Below, piece by piece: positions 53,020 through 58,746 of a stretch of DNA of 58,746 nt. Within the stretch, counting starts at the first letter, position 1. Each line of letters opens with the position of its first letter. Source of the DNA: Alphaproteobacteria bacterium (GTDB lineage: Bacteria; Pseudomonadota; Alphaproteobacteria; Rhizobiales; JAJFHC01); the NCBI GenBank assembly GCA_021775805.1, contig JAJFHD010000145.1:1-58746 (forward strand), read 5' to 3'. The notes beneath the pieces were generated by a model. It had not been told where the DNA came from and ran no database searches. It saw only the letters and a list, made by a program, of their open reading frames with translations. The position numbers were made by a program, and so were the translations under genes.

Positions 53020-53337
53020 ATGACAGATAAAAAGGACGTCGACGCACAGTTGACGGAACAGGAAGGCGAAGTGGACGTTTCACGGCGGGCACTGCTCGTC
53101 AAGCTTGGCCTGGCAGGTCTTGCCGCCTATGCGGTCCCTACGCTTGCAACCCTGAGTGAAGCGGAAGCCGGCGGCTACAAGCGCCGGAAGCGCCGGAAAA
53201 AGCGGAAACACGGAAAGCGGTCCTCGAAGTCGCGGTCATCCAAGTCAAGGTCACGCAGCCGCTCAAAGTCGCGTAGCCGTTCGAAATCAAAGTCGCGCAG
53301 CCGTTCGAAGTCGAAGTCGCGGTCACGCAGCTCTTGA
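53020..53337 (+). CDS. Small protein with twin-arginine-like leader and Arg/Lys-Ser repeat tail
   Basis: The product is 105 aa. Residues 1-20 are acidic; 21-23 are SRR within SRRALLVK, close to the Tat consensus; 25-46 are hydrophobic; AEA at 48-50 could be a signal peptidase site. Residues 53-66 are Lys/Arg-rich (KRRKRRKKRK) and 68-105 are 21 Ser alternating with 17 Arg/Lys. The last part is coded by 24-base repeats. No family is known to me. Next to a kinase and PqqD-like gene, it is the best candidate substrate. It could also be a DNA/RNA- or wall-binding polycation. Confidence 0.8.
   Translation: MTDKKDVDAQLTEQEGEVDVSRRALLVKLGLAGLAAYAVPTLATLSEAEAGGYKRRKRRKKRKHGKRSSKSRSSKSRSRSRSKSRSRSKSKSRSRSKSKSRSRSS
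53254..53319. repeat. 24-base tandem repeat coding Arg-Ser-Arg-Ser-Lys-Ser-Lys-Ser
   Basis: An 18-base unit (53254-53271) and two 24-base units (53272-53295 and 53296-53319) encode the alternating tail. Unit DNA differs by several synonymous changes, and serine uses TCG, TCA, TCC and AGC codons, so selection acts on the protein rather than the DNA. Copy number could change in frame. Confidence 0.8.
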
Positions 53338-53400
53338 TGAGCGCGTTGCCCTAAGGGTACTGTTTTCATCAATCCTGGGACGGATTGACGAAAATTTAAG

Positions 53401-53437
53401 AGCCGCTGCCTGATAAAGTCCGGGCGGCGGCTTTTTT
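53401..53437 (+). terminator. Rho-independent terminator after the Ser/Arg-rich gene
   Basis: AGCCGCTGCC (53401-53410) pairs with GGCGGCGGCT (53423-53432), one G-T pair, followed by a run of six T (53432-53437). It ends the transcript of the small gene before the kinase gene at 53460; partial read-through would make a substrate-high, enzyme-low arrangement. Confidence 0.8.
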
Positions 53438-53459
53438 CTGTTGTCGGCGGGCCAGGCGG

Positions 53460-54374
53460 ATGGGCACGGGTATGGATCTTTCGAGCACGAACGAAACGAT
53501 GACCGGTGAGACGATCAAACGGGTGGCGCTCAATGAGTTTTCAACGCCCCTGGAGTTCACCGGATGCAGCGACTTGCTTGAGGCTTTTGTCGCCGTTCTC
53601 CACGGCTGGTCGTTTCGCGAACTGACCGATGAACCGTTGGATCCGGACAGGACGATTCGTTTCTGGAAGGCCGACGGTGTCTATCAATGGTCGACGCCCT
53701 GGGGCAGCCATTCGCTGCATCGCCGGCGCAACTACCCGCCGCGCACAACCGTCGAGGCCCTGTGCGACTTTCACTATGACTTTGTCGGCTGGTATCTGTA
53801 CGAACAGCCCGATGTCCTGTGCCTGCACTGCGCGGCGGTCGAGTTCGGCGATGGCCTCGTCGTTTTTCCCTGCGTCGCCAAAGCCGGCAAGAGCACGCTC
53901 ACCGCACAGATGGTCTCGAGAGGGCACCGGGTGTTTTCCGACGATATCATGCCCATAGAACCGGGCCGCAACAATGGTGTTGCAACCGGTCTCCAGCCGC
54001 GGCTCCGGCGACCGTTGCCAAAGAATTTTCCCGACAAATCAAGGGCCTTCATCGAAGCCAGAAGCGGCCCGGCCAACAAGCGGTACGTCTATTTGAACCT
54101 GTCGGGCGACGAAATCGCACCTTACGGCGAAACCGCACCGGTCAAGGGGTTTGTATTGCTCGAACGCGAAGCCGATATCCGGGCCGAGATTATCACCGAC
54201 ACCGCCAGCAACATGCTGGCGGAAGTGATCATGCAGAACTCCAGGCGCAAGGCGTTCCCGATGGAGGTATTCGAGCGTACCCATCAGCTCGTCAGCCAGG
54301 CCGATTGCGTCCGGCTGCGCTATTCCAACGGCCTTGAGGCGATCGACCTTCTTGGGGAGAGATTTGGCCGATGA
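53460..54374 (+). CDS. HPr kinase-related kinase (HprK-related kinase A type)
   Basis: The protein is 304 aa. Residues 123-165 follow HprK: an LHCAAVEF strand, P-loop AKAGKST (140-146) and GHRVFSDDIMPI with Ser-Asp-Asp at 160-162, as in the HprK catalytic region. The Walker motif lacks the usual first Gly. The N-terminal 115 residues are unlike HprK. Related families occur beside PqqD-like proteins, and HprK homologues phosphorylate a Ser of lasso precursors. Its stop overlaps the PqqD-like gene by 4 bases. Substrate unproven. Confidence 0.8.
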   Translation: MGTGMDLSSTNETMTGETIKRVALNEFSTPLEFTGCSDLLEAFVAVLHGWSFRELTDEPLDPDRTIRFWKADGVYQWSTPWGSHSLHRRRNYPPRTTVEALCDFHYDFVGWYLYEQPDVLCLHCAAVEFGDGLVVFPCVAKAGKSTLTAQMVSRGHRVFSDDIMPIEPGRNNGVATGLQPRLRRPLPKNFPDKSRAFIEARSGPANKRYVYLNLSGDEIAPYGETAPVKGFVLLEREADIRAEIITDTASNMLAEVIMQNSRRKAFPMEVFERTHQLVSQADCVRLRYSNGLEAIDLLGERFGR

Positions 54375-54664
54375 TCATGAACCACCCCTTTGTTCGTTGC
54401 AGCCATGTGGTCAGCCGCAGGGTCGATCAGGACGTTTTTCTGGTCGATGAGAAAACCACAGCGATTCACCAGCTCAACGCCGTCGGCGCCGCTATTTGGC
54501 AACTACTGGACGAACCGCGCAAGATTGCCGATATTCTGGAAATCCTGCACACCGCTTTCCCCGGCAAGTCCAGAAAAACCATCAAGAAGGATGTCAAAGC
54601 CCTGCTTGAAGACTTTCTTGACGAAGAATTGATCGAGGAACTGGAACCCGGTTCCCCTGTTTGA
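54371..54664 (+). CDS. PqqD-family protein (RiPP recognition element)
   Basis: The protein is 97 aa. RVDQDVFLVDEKTTAIHQLNAVGAAIWQLLDE is the PqqD winged-helix pattern (residues about 16-47), the recognition element that binds leader peptides for maturases. No radical SAM PqqE-type maturase is next to it. The start overlaps the kinase by 4 bases, so recognition and kinase are coupled. It resembles the peptide chaperone of HPr-related kinase A systems. Confidence 0.85.
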   Translation: MIMNHPFVRCSHVVSRRVDQDVFLVDEKTTAIHQLNAVGAAIWQLLDEPRKIADILEILHTAFPGKSRKTIKKDVKALLEDFLDEELIEELEPGSPV

Positions 54665-54767
54665 GGCTCCGACTGGTAGCTTGACGGATCGCGTTGACCT
54701 TATCTTAATCTGCCCGCTGTTCAATGAATTCAGGTGTATGGGCGGAACTTGAACTCGGTCTTTAGAG

Positions 54768-56021
54768 ATGTGTATTGCGTACTTGCGGATCACCACAACG
54801 GCGATTGTTATGATCGGCCTGGCCCTGTCTTCAGCCATTTCCCAGGAGATAGACCTGCCATCGCAGCCGGGTTTCGATTTTCCCGATGAGTACCGACCGG
54901 ACGGAATCCGGACCGAAAATTTCATTTACAAGCCGTCGCTTGAAATCTCCGCCGGACATACGGACGACATTCGCAGGGATGGCGATGCGCCGGTCAAGGA
55001 TCTCTTCACAGAGATTACCCCACGGCTGAAAATCGAGTCGGACTGGGACCGCAATGAAGTGTTTGTCGACCTGCGCGGGTCGAAGATCATCTACCGCGAC
55101 AACAGCCCTGAGAATGAAACCTCTTACGATGCTTTCACGGCGGTAACGCTCGACCTGAGTGAGGACACCACCCTCGATCTTGAAGCCCAGTATGTCTTCG
55201 AGCAGGAACCCCGCGACGATCCCGAGACGCCGGAAGGAACCGACGAGCGGCCGTTCGAGCAGAAGATCATCGGGTCTGCCGAACTGAGTCACAGTTTTGG
55301 CAAGTTCGAACTGGCCCTCAAGGGCACCATCGACGACCGGGTAAAGGAAAAGGATCCGTTCGACACCGGTGCGGCCGTTGATGTGGATAACCGGGACTAT
55401 ACCCGTTACGACACCCGGTTGCGGGGCACCTACGAGATTTCCGAGAAACTGGCCGTGTTTGCGGAAGCGGCCTACAACAACTGGAGTTTCGAACAGAAAG
55501 TCGACGACGATAATCTCAGGCGCGGCTCTCATGGCTACGGCGCATTTGCCGGTTTCGAGGCCAGGCTCGGCAAGTCGGTGGAGGCCCAGGCGGCAATCGG
55601 CTACCGGCATCAGAATTTCGAGGAGGCAACTTTCGCCGATCTCAATTACGTCACCATGGATGCCTGGATCAAATGGGACATTACCGGTTCGACCGCTCTG
55701 ACGCTCTCTACGACCACGGATTTCGAAGAGAGCACGATCTCGGAAACCTCTGCAATTCTGTCACGCGAGGTCTCTCTGCGTCTCGACCATCAGCCGGTCG
55801 AAAATGTCAACGTCTTTGGCGAGGCGACATACGTCTTTGAGGACTTCATGAGTACCGCCGACAGGGACGACACCTATATCGGTCGTGTTGGCGTCGATTA
55901 TGCGCTCAACAAGGAAGTTATGATCAAGGCGCTTTACGAGCATGAGCGTCTGAGCAGTGACTTTCCCGAAGACAACTTCACGGAGAACAAGTTTCTCGTC
56001 GGGCTGAAACTCAGCAAGTGA
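54768..56021 (+). CDS. Outer-membrane beta-barrel protein
   Basis: The protein is 417 aa with a signal peptide (ITTTAIVMIGLALSSAISQEI; cleavage near residue 25). The mature part alternates polar and aromatic residues through about 14 strands, for example TDLTLDLEAQYVFEQEP-like segments, and ends with FLVGLKLSK. It resembles the putative porin family BBP2_2 associated with exopolysaccharide loci. It is 103 bases from the PqqD-like gene; whether it belongs to that system is not known. Confidence 0.8.
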   Translation: MCIAYLRITTTAIVMIGLALSSAISQEIDLPSQPGFDFPDEYRPDGIRTENFIYKPSLEISAGHTDDIRRDGDAPVKDLFTEITPRLKIESDWDRNEVFVDLRGSKIIYRDNSPENETSYDAFTAVTLDLSEDTTLDLEAQYVFEQEPRDDPETPEGTDERPFEQKIIGSAELSHSFGKFELALKGTIDDRVKEKDPFDTGAAVDVDNRDYTRYDTRLRGTYEISEKLAVFAEAAYNNWSFEQKVDDDNLRRGSHGYGAFAGFEARLGKSVEAQAAIGYRHQNFEEATFADLNYVTMDAWIKWDITGSTALTLSTTTDFEESTISETSAILSREVSLRLDHQPVENVNVFGEATYVFEDFMSTADRDDTYIGRVGVDYALNKEVMIKALYEHERLSSDFPEDNFTENKFLVGLKLSK

Positions 56022-56032
56022 TACAGCAGGTC

Positions 56033-56061
56033 ACCCGATCGTTTCGAAATCGGGTCGTTTT
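56033..56061 (+). terminator. Terminator after the beta-barrel gene
   Basis: ACCCGAT (56033-56039) and ATCGGGT (56049-56055) form a 7-base stem with a 9-base loop, followed by CGTTTT. It ends the kinase/PqqD/barrel transcripts and faces the convergent response-regulator gene. Confidence 0.6.
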
Positions 56062-56064
56062 CCG

Positions 56065-56097
56065 GACAATCTCAGGACAATCTCAGAACAATCTCAG
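56065..56097. repeat. Three 11-base tandem repeats at the response-regulator stop
   Basis: GACAATCTCAG occurs three times in a row (56065-56075, 56076-56086, 56087-56097, the last with A for the first G). The third overlaps the stop codon of the response-regulator gene (56094-56096). No known role. Confidence 0.7.
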
Positions 56098-57515
56098 GAA
56101 GCCGCTGCCGGCACGTCTTCCGGACGGCTATCGCCAAGCCATTTTTCAATCATCCCCGCCACGTGGTCCGGTGATACCGGTTTTGTGAGGCAATCGTCCA
56201 TTCCGACCGTGAGGCAGGCCTCGCGGTATTCGCTCAGAACATCGGCAACCAGGCCGACTATCGGCACGCGGTGTCCTGAGTCAGCTTCCAGCGCTCTAAT
56301 TGTCTTGGTGGCCTCGAATCCGTTCATATCGGGCAGGGAGGTATCCATGAACACCAGCCGAGGCGGCTGTGTCTCAATCATCATCATGGCTTGCTTGCTG
56401 CTTGCAATGATCGAGTATGTGTACTCAGTTCGGCCGAGAATCTGCTCGATGACCAACTGGTTCACCGCGTTGTCTTCAACAACCAGGATGTCGATCGGGT
56501 TGCGGCCTGGCGACAGATGACCAGACAACGCTGTTTCCCGTAGCGGGTCCGGGGTGGTGGCAACGGAATGCTGTTGAACTGGAGACTGCCGATGCCGGCA
56601 CGCCGAAGCGGGCATTTGCCGGAGCATCGTCAAAAGCGTGTTCGTCTGCACCGGCTTGACCAGCTGTCTGCAGAATCCGGCCGCCGCGAGGTCAGACGGT
56701 GGCCAGGGATCCGAGAAAGTCGTCAAAAGGATCAACCGGGTTTCGCCGAACCGGTCGTCGGCCCTGATGAAACGCGCAACGTCGATACCGCTGAGCTCAG
56801 GCATTTCCATGTCCACGAAGACGCAATCATACGGCTTTCCCGCTTCCAGACTGTCCCGCATTCGCGCCAGTCCGTAGGCGCCGGAACGAGACGTGTCGCA
56901 AAGCATATTGGTGCCTCTGAGCTGGGCTGCCAGAACTGACCGGCTGACCTCGTTGTCGTCGATGACCAAAACCCGCAGGGTTTCAAGATCCCGGTTTTCT
57001 GTTGTCTCCACTGTATCGGTGTTTCCGGGCACCTCGAGAGTCCCGGCGGCACGGGAAACCCGATCCGGACCGGTTTCCATATCCGGCGACCCGGAGGCGG
57101 CAACCGGTTCGATCGGCAGAAGGACATGTGTGAGGTCCGGCAAGGGTACTATCGCTCCGCAAAATCTGATATGGGGCAGCGCCCTTAATGCAAGCGTGAT
57201 CCGCTCTCCGTCTCCTGCCACGAGCCGATCGAATGACAGTGTGGTCTGCCAGTCCTGAACATCGAACACTTCCTCAAGATACGGCGCCGATGCCAAGTCC
57301 GGCAGAACGTAGTGCATCCGGTCGCCGGTACCGACAATCGTCAGGGCGCTGTCGACCAACAGGAAAAAAGGGCACAGCCTGTCGAGTTGACGATGGTCCA
57401 GGACGACCTGCAGGGTGTCGGGTGTGCCGGGTGCTGTCATAGGGGGAGACACTTGCTGTATCGGGAATCGAAGATGGGCCGGATCTGTTTCTGCGATGTT
57501 AGGGTGCGCTGACAT
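56094..57515 (-). CDS. Response regulator with two receiver domains and HNOBA-like N terminus
   Basis: The protein is 473 aa. Residues about 38-138 (LCPFFLLVDSALTIVGTGD and HIRFCGAIVPLPD) resemble the haem-NO-binding-associated (HNOBA) domain. Receiver 1 is about 180-300 with phospho-Asp235 (FVDMEMPELSG) and Lys287; receiver 2 is about 342-460 with Asp391 (FMDTSLPDMNG) and a Lys in LTKPV. There is no output domain or histidine kinase, so it is probably a phosphorelay part. The start is uncertain (Met26 is an alternative). Confidence 0.85.
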   Translation of the reverse strand: MSAHPNIAETDPAHLRFPIQQVSPPMTAPGTPDTLQVVLDHRQLDRLCPFFLLVDSALTIVGTGDRMHYVLPDLASAPYLEEVFDVQDWQTTLSFDRLVAGDGERITLALRALPHIRFCGAIVPLPDLTHVLLPIEPVAASGSPDMETGPDRVSRAAGTLEVPGNTDTVETTENRDLETLRVLVIDDNEVSRSVLAAQLRGTNMLCDTSRSGAYGLARMRDSLEAGKPYDCVFVDMEMPELSGIDVARFIRADDRFGETRLILLTTFSDPWPPSDLAAAGFCRQLVKPVQTNTLLTMLRQMPASACRHRQSPVQQHSVATTPDPLRETALSGHLSPGRNPIDILVVEDNAVNQLVIEQILGRTEYTYSIIASSKQAMMMIETQPPRLVFMDTSLPDMNGFEATKTIRALEADSGHRVPIVGLVADVLSEYREACLTVGMDDCLTKPVSPDHVAGMIEKWLGDSRPEDVPAAAS

Positions 57516-57756
57516 GACGCCGGCTCAGCACAGGCAGGAGCTGTGCCGTTCGGGGCCCTGAAGGGAACGTTCGGAGAATTCTTGAGTGCCCGGGCACCTC
57601 GTGCCGGGAAACGCGTCTGACCAATCCATCCATCGGTTTGCCCTCTATGCCGGTCGTCTGAACTTTATCGACCATAGCGGATTGCTGTTAAATTTGAGCA
57701 AACACCCATCGACGGAAATATGAGCCGCCTTGCGTATCACGACCGGGAGCAAGGCC

Positions 57757-58497
57757 ATGGTCGCACATATCAAGACAGTCGCCTTCCAGGGCGTCGAGGC
57801 GGTGCCGGTCGATGTTCAGGTCCAGGTGACCTCCGGTCTGCCCGCGTTCACGATCGTCGGCTTGCCCGACAAGGCGGTTGCAGAGAGTCGTGAGCGGGTT
57901 CGGGCCGCCCTCACGGCAATTGGTCTGGGTCTGCCGCCAAAACGCATCACGGTCAACATGGCGCCCGCCGACCTGCCGAAGGAGGGCAGTCATTTCGATC
58001 TGGCCGTAGCGCTCGGTCTGATGGCGGTCATGGGAGTCGTGGACCCTGCCCGTCTGGCCCGTTTTGTGGTCGTTGGCGAACTGTCTCTCGACGGATCGGT
58101 GTCCGCCGTCATGGGTGTCCTGCCGGCGGCGATTGCCGCAAATGCGCTTGATATGGGGCTGATTTGCCCAAGCGAACAGGGCAGCGAAGCGGCCTGGGCC
58201 GGGGACGGGCTTGAAATTCTTGCGCCGGAAAACCTGATCCAGGTTGTCAATCATTTCAAGGGTACAGAGTTTCTGGTTCCGCCACGGCCGGGCCAATCCT
58301 GTGACGGAGACAACTTGCCGGACCTCAGGGACGTCAAGGGACAGGATCATGCCAAGCGGGCGCTCGAAGTCGCCGCCGCCGGTGGCCACAATATGCTCAT
58401 GTGCGGGCCGCCCGGCGCCGGCAAGTCGATGCTCGCCCAGAGACTCCCGTCCATCCTGCCGCCGCTCGATTCCGCCGAGATGCTCGGCATTAGGTAG
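57757..58497 (+). pseudogene. comM: comM/YifB (Mg chelatase-like ATPase), broken off after Walker A
   Basis: ComM is a branch-migration helicase of natural transformation, usually about 500 aa. The frame starts at the ATG at 57757 (MVAHIKTVAFQGVEAVPVDV), preceded by GGGAG, and runs normally through the N-terminal Lon-like domain to the P-loop GPPGAGKSMLAQRLPSILPP. It then departs from the family and stops at 58495-58497, with 246 aa. The Walker B, AAA and C-terminal parts are missing from the window. Downstream sequence is unrelated, so it looks interrupted by an insertion. Confidence 0.8.
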
Positions 58498-58553
58498 CAA
58501 TTGCACCAAGCCATTGATGGCAGTTTCGCGCTGTTTTTGTCATTCTCTCAGTC

Positions 58554-58746
58554 ATGGCCGAACCTCATGTAATTACCGCACTGGTTGCGAAACGCGCTGA
58601 ACTGTCAGGCGATATCGAAACCACTCACCAGCGACTTCACCAGATGATTGCGGATCTGGAATCGCTAGACAAAACTCTGTTGATGTTCGATCCCGACTAC
58701 GAGATTGAAACGATAAAGCCCAAGGCATTCAGGCCACCGGAAGACT
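58554..58746 (+). CDS. Hypothetical protein, partial, within probable integrated element
   Basis: The frame opens with ATG at 58554 and runs off the window. The visible 64 residues are MAEPHVITALVAKRAELSGD and after, a coiled-coil pattern, ending DPDYEIETIKPKAFRPPED. I recall similar small proteins near serine recombinases and DUF2924 genes in alphaproteobacterial elements, but this is from memory and cannot be checked here. It probably belongs to the element that interrupts comM. Confidence 0.6.
   Translation, partial: MAEPHVITALVAKRAELSGDIETTHQRLHQMIADLESLDKTLLMFDPDYEIETIKPKAFRPPED

Noticed and set aside
1..58746. tRNA, rRNA, CRISPR arrays and complete insertion sequences
   Set aside because: No candidate was recognised on reading both strands by eye; this is not a substitute for a covariance-model search, which could reveal a small RNA.

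Overview
The window is chromosomal DNA of an alphaproteobacterium, and it covers the replication-origin region. The gene order hemE / intergenic origin / kinase-pyrophosphorylase (PPSRP) / maf / aroE / coaE / dnaQ / secB is the arrangement known from Caulobacter and Rickettsia origins. It lies about 7 kb from a parB-parA-rsmG-mnmG-parS-mnmE cluster. The hemE-PPSRP gap carries a perfect DnaA box, several near-perfect boxes, a perfect TTAA-N7-TTAA CtrA box with an adjacent GATTC, and AT-rich tracts. dnaA itself is absent, as is usual in this class. Composition is GC-rich and coding is dense. The order within the class cannot be fixed from sequence alone. No tRNA, rRNA, CRISPR array or intact insertion sequence was seen.

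Layout. 1-411: tail of a methyltransferase. 527-6320: segregation and tRNA-modification cluster on the minus strand, with one perfect parS and one core-matching parS. 6465-11555: YyaL-like thioredoxin-domain protein, rho, hemJ, hemE. 11556-11964: putative oriC. 11965-15579: PPSRP-maf-aroE-coaE-dnaQ operon. 15580-20292: secB and fxsA, then Tim44-like, mltA, Smr and XRE genes. 20350-27337: hslUV and the hisB-DUF2628-hisH-A-F-E-coaA run. 27408-32527: accessory genes (two glyoxalase-fold proteins, MarR regulator, NAD(P)-binding protein, EamA transporter, alternative oxidase, DUF1971). 32541-40192: adenosine kinase, CysZ/EI24-like protein, nth, DUF2244, AraC-MGMT fusion, gpmA, dapB, map, DUF1330. 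40282-46199: heat-shock block dnaJ, dnaK, (alkB), grpE, hrcA with candidate sigma-32 promoters. 46447-52772: rph, rdgB, hemW, LpoA-like lipoprotein, rsmI, yraN, gshB.

The right end (52773-58746) is the most unusual part. A small protein has a twin-arginine-like leader and a C-terminal tail of alternating Arg/Lys and Ser. It is followed by a terminator, then an HPr-kinase-related kinase and a PqqD-like (RiPP recognition element) protein, then an outer-membrane beta-barrel. I infer a peptide-modification system in which the Ser-rich tail could be the kinase substrate; this is unproven. Next comes a response regulator with two receiver domains and an N-terminal domain resembling HNOBA. Last is a comM gene broken off just after its Walker A motif, where unrelated sequence begins (probable edge of an integrated element).

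How the genes work together: the housekeeping genes cover chromosome replication and segregation (oriC, parABS), tRNA and rRNA modification (mnmE, mnmG, rsmG, rsmI), haem synthesis (hemE, hemJ, hemW), histidine and CoA synthesis, proteostasis (dnaK/dnaJ/grpE/hrcA, hslUV, secB, map) and cell wall (dapB, mltA, LpoA-like). The accessory block probably adds a non-proton-pumping quinol oxidase bypass.
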